Positions 33,674-42,614 of a stretch of 64,000 nt of DNA are shown here, piece by piece. The position numbers and the translations under genes were made by a program. The notes under the pieces are model-generated. The model was given only the letters and a program-made list of their open reading frames with translations, was not told where the DNA came from and did not search any database. The DNA lies in assembly GCF_001549985.1 (NCBI RefSeq), contig NZ_LROZ01000011.1, positions 1-64,000 on the forward strand, written 5' to 3'. Within the stretch, counting starts at the first letter, position 1. Each line of letters starts with the position of its first letter. This stretch comes from Myroides odoratus. Lineage in GTDB: Bacteria; Bacteroidota; Bacteroidia; Flavobacteriales; Flavobacteriaceae.

Positions 33674-34624
33674 TTACTTCCTTTGACTTGCTGTTTCCAA
33701 TGCAGCTAAATCATCAATATCCAGCTGAATAGCTGTTGAACGCACAAGACTTTTCAATTGGGTTGAACTGGTTGCACTAACAATTGGAGCTGTAATTACA
33801 GATTGATGCAACAACCAAGCAATTGCTATTTCCGCACTTGTTGCTTGATGTTTTTGAGCCGTTTTCGCTAACGCATCTAAAATGGCTAACCCTCGATCAT
33901 TTAGATACTGTTCTACCATCATTTTTCGAGCACTTCCTTCTAAATCTGCAGCTGTTCTATATTTCCCAGATAAGAAACCACTAGCTAAAGCAAAATAAGG
34001 CGCTACAGCCAGCTTTTCTTTCACAACAATGTCTTGATACTCCGTTTCAAATTGTGCGCGATCATAGAGGTTATACAGTGGTTGTAGGGCAATATATTTT
34101 GTCCATCCTTTGGCTTCTGCAACTTGATTACTTTCAAGTAAACGCGCTCCACTTAGATTAGATGCTCCAAGTGCACGAACTTTTCCTGCTTGAATCAGTT
34201 CTTGAAATGTTCCCATGATTTCTTCTACTCCAACATTCACATCATCGTGGTGGGAATAGTATAAATCAATATAATCCGTACGCAATCGCTGTAAAGAAGC
34301 ATCAACTCCATCGACAATCTGTTGTCTAGTCAACCCTTTCTCTACGCCTTTCATACCTCCCCCTACTTTGGTGGCTAATACAATATCTTGTCTCTTTTTA
34401 CTCTGTGCGAACCACTTTCCCAAAATGCGTTCGGACTCTCCTCCTGTATTTCCTTCTACCCAGTGAGAGTAGCTATTCGCTGTATCAATAAAATTAATGC
34501 CTTGATCATGTAATTCATCTAACATGCGCAGCGATGCTGTTTCATCTAAAGTCCATCCAAATACATTTCCTCCGAAGCAAATTGGAGCAATACTCATATC
34601 CGCATTTAAATTCTTTCTTTTCAT
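33674..34624 (-). CDS. Aldo/keto reductase
   Basis: A 316-residue NADPH-dependent oxidoreductase with a TIM-barrel fold. The catalytic tetrad is placed at D47 and Y52 (FIDTANSYS), K86 (ATKVG) and H125 (YYSHHDD). Cofactor-binding segments GASNLSGARL and the late ATSSTQLKSL fit the AKR pattern of about 310-330 residues. The substrate cannot be told. A 15-base palindrome upstream (34681-34695) suggests induction by a dedicated regulator, which is not encoded next door. Confidence 0.93.
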   Translation of the reverse strand: MKRKNLNADMSIAPICFGGNVFGWTLDETASLRMLDELHDQGINFIDTANSYSHWVEGNTGGESERILGKWFAQSKKRQDIVLATKVGGGMKGVEKGLTRQQIVDGVDASLQRLRTDYIDLYYSHHDDVNVGVEEIMGTFQELIQAGKVRALGASNLSGARLLESNQVAEAKGWTKYIALQPLYNLYDRAQFETEYQDIVVKEKLAVAPYFALASGFLSGKYRTAADLEGSARKMMVEQYLNDRGLAILDALAKTAQKHQATSAEIAIAWLLHQSVITAPIVSATSSTQLKSLVRSTAIQLDIDDLAALETASQRK

Positions 34625-34680
34625 GGTGTTTTGGTTTCTGTTATTTTTTGTAGTTTAATTCATTGACTAGACCCTACTAA

Positions 34681-34695
34681 ACTCCATAGTGGAGT
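34681..34695. promoter_or_regulatory. Palindrome upstream of the aldo/keto reductase gene
   Basis: ACTCCATAGTGGAGT has 6-base arms (ACTCCA/TGGAGT) around TAG, 57 bases before the ATG at 34624. Size and shape resemble MerR-family operators, which sit between promoter elements; no -7 box is certain here. Confidence 0.45.
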
Positions 34696-34722
34696 ACCTT
34701 TGTCCTAACTTACAAAATACAA

Positions 34723-34758
34723 AAAAAAGGACGATTATAAAAATAATCGCCCTTTTTT
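34723..34758 (-). terminator. Terminator of the TonB receptor gene
   Basis: Stem of about 14 bp with one mismatch (34723-34737 with 34744-34758, core CGATTA/TAATCG), T run on the - strand, 20 bases after the stop. Confidence 0.8.
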
Positions 34759-34777
34759 AGTTTATCAAAATAACTTA

Positions 34778-37642
34778 CTAGAAGTTAAATCTCATTGTAA
34801 AGTTCCATGTTCTACCAGCTCCTAACATTACTTCGTTACGAACATCAATTCCTTTCCAAGTTTTGCTTTCAGGAGTTGCTTCAATATTTGTTCTTGCAGA
34901 AGAAATATAAGTTGTATCGAATACGTTATTTACGTTGAAACGCATAGTCAAAGCATTTTGTTTTTCTTTTCCGACTTCCATACGGTAAGATACTCCAGCA
35001 TCCCATAAATTAAATGCAGGTAACTTCATTGAACCGCTTTTTTCTCTTGAATCTGTTTTTTCAACATCTAATGAACCATAGAAATTATCATTGTATCGGT
35101 AGTTAGCGTCGATTTTCAATCCTTTAACAATTTCATAGCTAGCTCCTAAGTTAGCAATTAACTGAGGTGCTCCACCCACTTTTGCTCCGTCAATATATAA
35201 AGTCTGTGTTTTAAATCCAGACTCTGGTTCTCCTGGTTTATTATATATAGGTTGATTCGTTTCTTCGTTATAGTACGTTCCTGTAACATTAGAAGCATAC
35301 TTCCAATCTCCCCATGAAAATGATCCTGTAATGGTTAAACGATCCACTGGAAAGTAAATGAAGTCCATCTCCATACCTGTATGAATCTGTTCAACTCCAA
35401 CTAAAGTAGCATATCCATTTGCATCAACAATACTTCCATCAGCCCCCATATCTTTAACTTTAGAAGTTACTCGCGTCACTCTATCTTTCCAAGATGTTCT
35501 ATACAAGTTCAAATTAGCTCTTAATTTATGGCTTCTATATCCATAACCTGCTTCTAAACCAAACACCTTTTCATTTGTCAAATCAGGATTCACAGTATTT
35601 GTATTATTCAAATACACTCCATTATTCATAAATGGTTGACGAGAAAAATAACCTGAATTCACGAAAACATTGTGGTTTTCATTAATGTTATAATTTGCTC
35701 CTCCTTTAATACTACCACCTAAGATACTTTCCCAATCCGTTTTGTAATCTTTTGCTCCTTGAGCAGTAGAACGATCATAGCTAAAATAGTCAACACGTTG
35801 CATCCATTGGTTTGAAATAGCTCCTTGTACAAATACTGATAAATCATCTTTAGAGTATTCAACTTGTCCAAATCCACCTAACCATTTCACATTACCATCA
35901 TTGTGGTATCCAACTTTTTCTCTATTATTCCAATTTACCCATGGGTTCATTGAAGCTTTAGCATCATACGTTTGATTTACGATATAATGTTGGTTATTAT
36001 TATTCTTATTCTTAGCTACATAAAAACCATCAGCTCCCATTAAATTATCTATTAATTGGTAGTGGTAACCTTTGTAAATACGTCCATCTAAACCAAAATC
36101 AACCGTCCAGTTTTCATTTACTTTCGCATTTAAATTAATTACCGTACCATACCAGTCATGTGAGTTGATACTTGAACGACGAGCCCAACCTCCTCTATAT
36201 GCTTTTGTTTTATTGTCAAAATCTGTAATATAGTATCCTTGTTGACCTGGATTCATAGGATCATCCATTAAACTATTACTTGTACCAGGTCCAAATGGTT
36301 TTTTATCTTTACCAATTTCTTTCCAATCCTCAATAATTTCTCCTCTATTCCAAGCAGCAATATCATCAAAACGCATATGTCCGTTAGCATCTCTTACTTC
36401 TGTACCAAAGTCTCTGTAACCATTTGGTCCTCCACCAATTGTTCCAGTTCCTCCACCACGTCCCCAAGATCCGTAGAATACTGCACCTAATGTCCAAGTT
36501 TCGTTAATATTGAAATCATAGTTGATAGACATTACAGGTTTGTTATAGTAGTTCGATTTAAAGTTAAAACGTTCACCATTGTAAAATCCAGTATCCGGGT
36601 TGAATCTTTTATTCATTTTCCCATCATTCCATTTTTGGATATTTTCGATAGAAACTGAAGTTGATCGTTGATCGTGATCTTGTTTCGCACCAGTAAATGT
36701 GAATTGAACATTGTGACGAGAATCTTTTGATTTATACCCTAAACCTAAGTAATAATTATATCCTTCAAATCCTGTTCCTTCTACATATCCATCTCCTCTT
36801 GTATAACCTAATAAGATTGAAGCAGATAATCCATTCTCTAATACTCCTGTATTATAAGAAGCTAACCCTTTAAAGTAGTTTTCATTTCCAATACCTGCAG
36901 AAATAGATCCACCTTCTTTTGCATCTGATGTACGTGTCAAAACGTTAATCGTTCCTCCAACAGAAGAAATTGCAATCTTAGAAGAACCTAAACCGCGTTG
37001 TACTTGCATTGCAGAAGTTACGTCTGATAAACCTGCCCAGTTTGACCAGTATACAGCTCCACCTTCCATATCATTAACAGGCATACCATTAATTAATACA
37101 GCTACGTTTCTTTGGTCGAATCCACGAATATTAATATTCGAGTCTCCATAACCTCCTCCACCTTTAGAAGCATATACTGAAGGTGTAGTGTTTAAAATTT
37201 CAGGAAATTCTTGAGATCCTAATTTTTCTTGAATTTCAGCTGCCTTGATTGTAGAAACAGCAACTGGTGTTTTACGGTCTTTTGCAACGTCCGCAACTCC
37301 CATGATTACAATGTCATCTAACATGTTTTCATCTGGGTTAACCACAATGTTACCTAAGTTCGCAACTTTGTTAGCATCAACGGTAAAAGCAACCGTTTTT
37401 GATTGATAACCAATAAAAGAGATAACGACTTCTCCTTTATCGCTATTAACGTTTAAAGTAAACACTCCATTTGCGTCTGTCGACACTCCATTTTGTGTTC
37501 CTTTCACCAATACAGTAGCTCCTGGTAAGCTCATTTTAAGCTCTCCATCGATAACCGTACCCTTTACTTTGTTTTGTGAAAATGCAGATGTCGACGTAAT
37601 AACCATTACGATAAACAACATCCAGTTCTTCAAGTTTTTCAT
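34778..37642 (-). CDS. TonB-dependent receptor with carboxypeptidase-like N-terminal domain
   Basis: About 954 residues from the ATG at 37642 (MKNLKNWMLF). A GTG at 37672 keeps the frame open but touches the -7 box at 37675-37682, so it is excluded. Order: signal peptide (ending SAFSQ), carboxypeptidase-like beta-sandwich (KGTVIDGELKMSLPGATVLVKGT), plug domain (PEILNTTPSVYASKGGGGYGDSNINIRGF, VLINGMPVNDMEGGAVYWSNW) and a 22-strand barrel ending in an aromatic FTMRFNF. The substrate is unknown; no SusD partner is adjacent, which argues against glycan uptake of the usual paired type. Confidence 0.95.
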   Translation of the reverse strand: MKNLKNWMLFIVMVITSTSAFSQNKVKGTVIDGELKMSLPGATVLVKGTQNGVSTDANGVFTLNVNSDKGEVVISFIGYQSKTVAFTVDANKVANLGNIVVNPDENMLDDIVIMGVADVAKDRKTPVAVSTIKAAEIQEKLGSQEFPEILNTTPSVYASKGGGGYGDSNINIRGFDQRNVAVLINGMPVNDMEGGAVYWSNWAGLSDVTSAMQVQRGLGSSKIAISSVGGTINVLTRTSDAKEGGSISAGIGNENYFKGLASYNTGVLENGLSASILLGYTRGDGYVEGTGFEGYNYYLGLGYKSKDSRHNVQFTFTGAKQDHDQRSTSVSIENIQKWNDGKMNKRFNPDTGFYNGERFNFKSNYYNKPVMSINYDFNINETWTLGAVFYGSWGRGGGTGTIGGGPNGYRDFGTEVRDANGHMRFDDIAAWNRGEIIEDWKEIGKDKKPFGPGTSNSLMDDPMNPGQQGYYITDFDNKTKAYRGGWARRSSINSHDWYGTVINLNAKVNENWTVDFGLDGRIYKGYHYQLIDNLMGADGFYVAKNKNNNNQHYIVNQTYDAKASMNPWVNWNNREKVGYHNDGNVKWLGGFGQVEYSKDDLSVFVQGAISNQWMQRVDYFSYDRSTAQGAKDYKTDWESILGGSIKGGANYNINENHNVFVNSGYFSRQPFMNNGVYLNNTNTVNPDLTNEKVFGLEAGYGYRSHKLRANLNLYRTSWKDRVTRVTSKVKDMGADGSIVDANGYATLVGVEQIHTGMEMDFIYFPVDRLTITGSFSWGDWKYASNVTGTYYNEETNQPIYNKPGEPESGFKTQTLYIDGAKVGGAPQLIANLGASYEIVKGLKIDANYRYNDNFYGSLDVEKTDSREKSGSMKLPAFNLWDAGVSYRMEVGKEKQNALTMRFNVNNVFDTTYISSARTNIEATPESKTWKGIDVRNEVMLGAGRTWNFTMRFNF

Positions 37643-37674
37643 TTTGTAAGTGTAAGTGATAATTAATTTCACGG

Positions 37675-37682
37675 CAAATGTA
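37675..37682 (-). promoter_or_regulatory. -7 box of the TonB receptor gene
   Basis: TACATTTG on the - strand, 32 bases upstream of the ATG at 37642. It excludes the GTG at 37672 as start. Confidence 0.6.
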
Positions 37683-37747
37683 CAAAAAGAAAATCCTATA
37701 ATGTTATCTAATTATTAAATTTTATGTGTATCCCAATTTATTGAATT

Positions 37748-39370
37748 CTAAATACTTCTGTTGGTTAGGTAGTAATTCAGCAAAAAGGCTGTAGAACTGT
37801 CGTGTTTCAATACATTATTCGAAATAATTTCACGCTGAATATTTTTTGCTAAAACCTTGCCATATTCCACGCCAAATTGGTCAAAACTATAAATATTCCA
37901 TATCACTCCTTGTACAAAAGTCTTATGTTCATATAAGGCAACCAAGGCTCCTAATGTTTCTGGAGTAAGTTTATCAATCAACAACGTATTCGAAGGTTTG
38001 TTTCCTGAAAACTCTCTAAAGTTCTGAATTAATGCATCTTCCTCTTCTCCTTCACGTGTAGCTGCTTTTCCATTCAACAAGGCTTCTGTTTGTCCAAAAA
38101 AGTTAGACATCAAAATCGTATGATTGGTATCTTGATCCGAAAAAGGATTGACAAAGCCAATAAAATCAACAGGAACTACTTTCGTTCCTTGGTGAAATAA
38201 TTGGAAAAAGGCATGTTGAGCAGATACACCCACCTCACCCCAAATTAATGTTCCAGTTTCATACGACAATTGTTCTCCATTGCGATTCTTATCTTTTCCA
38301 TTACTTTCCATAATCATCTGTTGCAGATGGGCAGGAAATTTTTCTAGAAATTGACTATACGGCACAACTGCTTCGGTCTGGTACCCATAAAAATTATTAT
38401 ACCATACGCTTAATAAAGCACAAATAACAGGAATGTTATCTTGAAAAGGAGCCGTTCTAAAATGCTGATCCATTTTATGTGCACCTTTTAATAGTTGTTC
38501 AAAGTTGGCATAACCAATAGACAACGCAATCGACAATCCAACGGAGCTCCAAAGCGAGAATCGCCCTCCGATATAATCCCACATCGGAAAAATAGTAGAT
38601 CGATCAATACCATAAGCAACCGCTCGTTCCACTTCTGCAGTAACCCCTACTAAATGTTTGGCTAAATCCTTTTGTTCTACCGTTGCTGATAGCCATTGTA
38701 CAACTTTATCTGCATTTAATACTGTTTCTTGCGTGGTAAACGTCTTAGAAACAATCAAGACTAACGTAGTTGCAGGATTTAACTTGTTTAATACCGCATA
38801 CAAATAATCGTCATCTACGTTAGAGATGAAGTGGGTATTTAAGTGATTGCGATAATTTTCTAGTCCATTTACCGCCATCTTTGGCCCTAAGTCCGATCCT
38901 CCAATACCAATATTAACAACATCCGTAAACGGTTGTCCTGTACTTGAAAGATAACGTCCTTCGACCACTGCTGTTACAAAATGCTCAATGCGCGTTCTTG
39001 TCTCTTGAATTTCTTCTAGCACATTGACACCATCCACCACAATTGGCGACGCTTGAGTAAAATCGCGTAAAGCCGTATGCAATACGGCTCTATTTTCTGT
39101 TTTATTTATCTTACCTCCTGTAAATAAAGCTTCAATTGCTTGTTTCAATTGTACTTCTTCACCTAATTGAAGCAAATAAGACAGGGTTTCTTTTGTAATT
39201 TTATTCTTAGAATAATCGAGCAAAAATGCGTCAAACTGAATATTAAAAGAATTCCCTCTACTAGCATCCTCTTGGAAGAGGTCTTGCATTTGGATGGACT
39301 TCATTTGCTCAAAGTGCTCACGTAGCTTGATCCATGCAGCAGTACTAGTAGGATTAATAGATTGTAACAT
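37748..39370 (-). CDS. pgi: Glucose-6-phosphate isomerase
   Basis: A 540-residue glycolytic enzyme interconverting glucose 6-phosphate and fructose 6-phosphate. Signatures: VNIGIGGSDLGPKM, LIVSKTFTTQETVLNA, MWDYIGGRFSLWSSVGLSIAL, MESNGKDKNRNGE and the late FDQFGVEYGKVLA (the family's active-site Lys region follows). Length is as expected. Last gene of the operon that starts at 42357, 17 bp after the M23 gene; no obvious terminator before the TonB receptor promoter. Confidence 0.97.
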   Translation of the reverse strand: MLQSINPTSTAAWIKLREHFEQMKSIQMQDLFQEDASRGNSFNIQFDAFLLDYSKNKITKETLSYLLQLGEEVQLKQAIEALFTGGKINKTENRAVLHTALRDFTQASPIVVDGVNVLEEIQETRTRIEHFVTAVVEGRYLSSTGQPFTDVVNIGIGGSDLGPKMAVNGLENYRNHLNTHFISNVDDDYLYAVLNKLNPATTLVLIVSKTFTTQETVLNADKVVQWLSATVEQKDLAKHLVGVTAEVERAVAYGIDRSTIFPMWDYIGGRFSLWSSVGLSIALSIGYANFEQLLKGAHKMDQHFRTAPFQDNIPVICALLSVWYNNFYGYQTEAVVPYSQFLEKFPAHLQQMIMESNGKDKNRNGEQLSYETGTLIWGEVGVSAQHAFFQLFHQGTKVVPVDFIGFVNPFSDQDTNHTILMSNFFGQTEALLNGKAATREGEEEDALIQNFREFSGNKPSNTLLIDKLTPETLGALVALYEHKTFVQGVIWNIYSFDQFGVEYGKVLAKNIQREIISNNVLKHDSSTAFLLNYYLTNRSI

Positions 39371-39387
39371 TTTACTTGAAACAGAGG

Positions 39388-40629
39388 TTATTTATTAAAT
39401 TTTTCTTTAATCACAGCATCTAACTCTGCTTTTAAAGGTTGAATATGCTCTTTAAAAGCGGGGATATCTTTTTTATCCATGGGTTCTGAGTTTGGTAAAA
39501 CCTGTCCTAGAGGATCTACTTGTACTCCATTTTTCCAAAAGCGATAGCACACGTGTGGTCCTGTAGCTAATCCCGTACTTCCAACAAGTCCGATAGATTG
39601 CCCTTGTTCTACAAACTGTCCTTTTCTCACTAAGATCTTAGACATGTGCAAATACTGTGTGGAATAAGTACCGTTGTGTTTTACCTTCACATAGTTTCCA
39701 TTTCCTGCCGTATATCCCGTGCGTTCTACCACTCCAGAAGCTGTCGTCATAATCGGTGTTCCTGTTGGAGCAGCATAATCCGTTCCGTTATGTGATTTCC
39801 ATGTTTTCTGAACGGGGTGGAATCGACTCTTCGTATATCTTGAGGTAATTCTAAAGAACTTCAATGGTGCTTTTAAGAACATACTCTTCATGGGGCGTCC
39901 TTCTTCATCGTAATAATCCTTGCCTTTCGCTCCAGATCTTTGGTATGGAAAGGAATATAAATCTTTTCCTCTGTAGTTGAAATAGGCCGCTTCTACTTTT
40001 GAAATTCCGACATAAACGGTATCGTTAATGTATTTTTCTTCAATTGTCACAGCAAAGCGATCTTCTGGTTGTAATTTAAAGAAGTCAATCGACCAAGCGA
40101 AAATTTGCGACATACGCGTTGCTAGTGATTGATCCACTCCTTCTTTGCTCAAACTCATCGATAGCGATCCATCAATTGTAGAGGCAACCGTTCTTCTTTT
40201 AATCGTTACAGGATATGTTTTTGTATAAGCGGTAATCGTATCGCGCAGATCAATCACTTGATAACCTGAAATATTAGGATGATAAACAAAGGCAGCTAAT
40301 TTATCAGGGTTATTTTTGTATTTAATCAACGTATACGGTTGTCCTGCTCGAATACCTCGAACATTGATTGTGTCTTTTACTTTGGTAACAATATTGTGTA
40401 CGTCTGAAGCATTGAGGTTATAATTGCCAAAAATCTTCCCCAGGTTATCTCCAGACCTAATCGTATCTTCTGATACCACATAGTCCTTCAAATTAAACCC
40501 ATACAATTCAGCGACAATCTCCTCTACTGTTTCATTTTCCGTATCCGTACTCACTTCCATTTCTCCTTCTTTTTTACAAGAAGAAAAGAAAAGTAAGCCT
40601 GCTAACAACATAAAAATTTTATACTTCAA
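39388..40629 (-). CDS. M23-family metallopeptidase lipoprotein with HxC variant
   Basis: A 413-residue envelope endopeptidase, likely acting on peptidoglycan cross-links. Lipobox FSSC (Cys18). A LysM-like or OapA-like N-terminal part (IRSGDNLGKIFGNYNL) precedes a beta-rich linker and the M23 domain (about 275-370). Zinc ligands H280 and D284 (HNGTDY), catalytic H328 (YLHMS) and H359 (GPHVCYRF) are present; the final ligand of the classic HxH motif is Cys361. It lies 19 bp after the tryptophan dioxygenase gene and 17 bp before pgi. Confidence 0.92.
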   Translation of the reverse strand: MKYKIFMLLAGLLFFSSCKKEGEMEVSTDTENETVEEIVAELYGFNLKDYVVSEDTIRSGDNLGKIFGNYNLNASDVHNIVTKVKDTINVRGIRAGQPYTLIKYKNNPDKLAAFVYHPNISGYQVIDLRDTITAYTKTYPVTIKRRTVASTIDGSLSMSLSKEGVDQSLATRMSQIFAWSIDFFKLQPEDRFAVTIEEKYINDTVYVGISKVEAAYFNYRGKDLYSFPYQRSGAKGKDYYDEEGRPMKSMFLKAPLKFFRITSRYTKSRFHPVQKTWKSHNGTDYAAPTGTPIMTTASGVVERTGYTAGNGNYVKVKHNGTYSTQYLHMSKILVRKGQFVEQGQSIGLVGSTGLATGPHVCYRFWKNGVQVDPLGQVLPNSEPMDKKDIPAFKEHIQPLKAELDAVIKEKFNK

Positions 40630-40648
40630 AACTTCCTTTTTTCTATTT

Positions 40649-41578
40649 TTAAACCAATCCTTTACCCCAATTTGCTAATTCCTCTTCTGACCATAAGGCA
40701 GGGAAAAATATTCTCTTTTGATACTCTGGCAGCATATATTTTTTCCAATCACTCCCACCAGTAGCTTCTTTCGTTACTCCTGTACTTTCTAAATACTTTA
40801 GTGCTGTTTTGTAATGCCCAATCACCCAAGTAACATTAACAGTATAATCGTAATGTTTCATCGCTTGAATTAATGCTGGACATGCTTGCGCTTCTTTAGG
40901 AAGTTCAACAAATTTCTGCCATAAATTTGTTTTTTCATAATCTTTCATTGCTTTAACAAAAGTTTGACTGTATTTTTTTTCAAACGCACCAAGCAAATAG
41001 GACTTTTCACCTGTCTTGTAATTTTTACCTGCTGCTTGCCAATATAGATATTCTAACGCTTCTTCTTCCGAAATATTCTCCGGTAAATCGCGAATAAATC
41101 GCTTATCAATTAAATTAATCCAATCGGTAGAAGCAAATTCGATTAAACGATACTGTGCACTTTGGAATCCGCTAGCAGGAGCTAGTGTATTTCTGAACTT
41201 ATTATATTGTTCTATATCCATTCCATCTCCCATAATGCTAAAAGAATTAGTCAACATATCAAAATATCGGCTAATTCTCATCAATTTATCGGTAAAAACA
41301 TCCACGGCGATTGGTGCAGGTATGGCTAATTGCTCCATTTCCCACAAAATCATTTTAAACAATAATTCATTGACCTGGTGGTACATAATAAACACCATTT
41401 CATCTGGATATAAGGTACGTTGAATTTGCAGTCCTAATAGGGCATCTGTTTGAATATAATCCCAATACGTCAAAGGCTTGCCATATAACAAACCTTCTAA
41501 ATGTACATTGGGATTTTGGCCCATTTGGGTGAATTTTTCTTCTAAATTTTTTATATGTTGATGGGTAATATCATTCAT
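40649..41578 (-). CDS. kynA: Tryptophan 2,3-dioxygenase
   Basis: A 309-residue haem enzyme opening the tryptophan ring to N-formylkynurenine. Signatures: IMYHQVNELLFKMILWEMEQL (substrate and active-site His), FRNTLAPASGFQSAQYRLIEF (typical TDO block), and WVIGHYKTALKYL carrying the haem-binding His. The start overlaps the stop of the DUF3108 gene by one base (TAATG), indicating coupling. No other kynurenine-pathway gene is nearby in the window. Confidence 0.93.
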   Translation of the reverse strand: MNDITHQHIKNLEEKFTQMGQNPNVHLEGLLYGKPLTYWDYIQTDALLGLQIQRTLYPDEMVFIMYHQVNELLFKMILWEMEQLAIPAPIAVDVFTDKLMRISRYFDMLTNSFSIMGDGMDIEQYNKFRNTLAPASGFQSAQYRLIEFASTDWINLIDKRFIRDLPENISEEEALEYLYWQAAGKNYKTGEKSYLLGAFEKKYSQTFVKAMKDYEKTNLWQKFVELPKEAQACPALIQAMKHYDYTVNVTWVIGHYKTALKYLESTGVTKEATGGSDWKKYMLPEYQKRIFFPALWSEEELANWGKGLV

Positions 41579-42357
41579 TACTTTTCTGTTTTTAACGTTG
41601 AAACTAATCCTTTGTATTCTTCTAAATCTGCTTTTAGCGAACCAACGGCTAAACTTGCTTTGATTCGCAATGGAACTTTATTCGCATCAGCAGATACCCA
41701 AACCGTTAGACTTTCTTTTTCTTTGAACACACGTCCTGCCATTACATAAGGTCTAAAACTCAAAGCTTTTACCTTTCCAAATTTAGTTTTTAATTCTGTT
41801 GTACCTAGGTATAACAATTTAAAACGAAACACTTCTCCATCGAAAAACATATCGATTTCAACGGCTTCATTCTTTTTTAAATTATCTAATTTCGGGTGAT
41901 TTCTCAGGTAATAAAAAGCGGACACAATATCCTGCACCTCATTAACAATAGGATAGGTACTTTCTTTCTTTTTCTCGTAATCTTTAACGAGAACATTTTT
42001 CTTGGAATAATCAAAGAAACCTTCTTGATCTTTGGTATACCCTCCCTCGTCAATTTTACGAATAAAACGATGGGGTACAACTTGATCTTTCTCAAAATAA
42101 CTTTGATAGTCGTCATATACTTTGAAGAAAACCTTAGAAAGCCCTGTAGTATAGCCAATACCTTTGGCATGATACATACTTTTTCCTTTGTAAGTTGTTT
42201 CAGATAAGGTCAGTTCAGCAATACCGGCATTCAAAATACCATACGACACTCTGAATTTCAAGTACTCTCCTGCTTTAAATGCTTGAGGCTTAGTTTGTGC
42301 AAAAGTAGTTAATGCACTTAATAGGATGGTATAAAAAACAAATAATACTTTTTTCAT
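41578..42357 (-). CDS. DUF3108-domain secreted protein
   Basis: 259 residues with a signal peptide (LLSALTTFAQ). The DUF3108 fold is recognised by KAGEYLKFRVSYGILNAGIAEL, ATGLSKV-like GYTTGLSKVFFKVYDDYQSYFE, FYYLRNH, the late EVFRFKLLYLG and WVSADANKVPLRIKASLAVGSLKADLEEY. Family members are periplasmic or outer-membrane-associated beta proteins of unknown function. First gene of the operon DUF3108-kynA-M23-pgi, driven by the well-matched promoter at 42375-42404. Confidence 0.88.
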   Translation of the reverse strand: MKKVLFVFYTILLSALTTFAQTKPQAFKAGEYLKFRVSYGILNAGIAELTLSETTYKGKSMYHAKGIGYTTGLSKVFFKVYDDYQSYFEKDQVVPHRFIRKIDEGGYTKDQEGFFDYSKKNVLVKDYEKKKESTYPIVNEVQDIVSAFYYLRNHPKLDNLKKNEAVEIDMFFDGEVFRFKLLYLGTTELKTKFGKVKALSFRPYVMAGRVFKEKESLTVWVSADANKVPLRIKASLAVGSLKADLEEYKGLVSTLKTEK

Positions 42358-42374
42358 AGTTGGCTAATTTTATT

Positions 42375-42404
42375 CAAAAATAACAAACAAAAAAACCCAG
42401 TCAA
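42375..42404 (-). promoter_or_regulatory. Promoter of the DUF3108-kynA-M23-pgi operon
   Basis: On the - strand: TTG (42404-42402), 19-base spacer, TATTTTTG (42382-42375), then 17 bases to the ATG at 42357. This is an exact match to the flavobacterial TTG-N19-TAnnTTTG pattern. The TTG lies inside the arm of the terminator hairpin at 42391-42422. Confidence 0.75.
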
Positions 42405-42422
42405 ATAATTGACTGAGTTTTT
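42386..42422 (-). terminator. Terminator overlapping the next promoter
   Basis: Stem of 13 bp with one mismatch (42391-42403 with 42410-42422, core CAGTCA/TGACTG), followed on the - strand by a seven-base T run. It ends either the hmgA-hppD message or the short transcript proposed from 42503. Confidence 0.85.
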
Positions 42423-42503
42423 ATGCTATTAACCAACCAAAAAACTATAAATTATGAAAAATTTATTACACTCAAATAAAGCTTATGACATCTTTATTTT
42501 TGC
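42386..42503 (-). ncRNA. Candidate small RNA between hppD and DUF3108 genes
   Basis: A TACATTTG box (- strand, 42509-42516) predicts transcription from about 42503, and the terminator at 42391-42422 would end it after about 115 bases. The 5' part folds: 42474-42481 pairs with 42492-42499 (AAATAAAG/CTTTATTT), with a further CACTC/GAGTG pairing whose outer strand may lie just before the start site. No sizeable reading frame is present on this strand. Alternatively it is simply the 3' trailer of hppD. Confidence 0.35.
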
Positions 42504-42614
42504 GAGTGCAAATGTACAGTTTTTTATTGATTATTTATATATCTCCTATCTTTTAACCCCACTTTAACTATAACGTGTTCAAAATGAAGGTTTTTAAGAT
42601 ATTCTTAACTCAGA

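Noticed and set aside
37642..37672. Longer N-terminus for the TonB receptor from the GTG at 37672
   Set aside because: The GTG abuts the -7 box at 37675-37682, so it would lie at or before the transcription start; the ATG at 37642 gives a normal signal peptide.
42454..42567. 37-residue open frame on the + strand between hppD and the DUF3108 gene
   Set aside because: No promoter on that strand, composition typical of AT-rich spacer, and it lies opposite the proposed small RNA unit.
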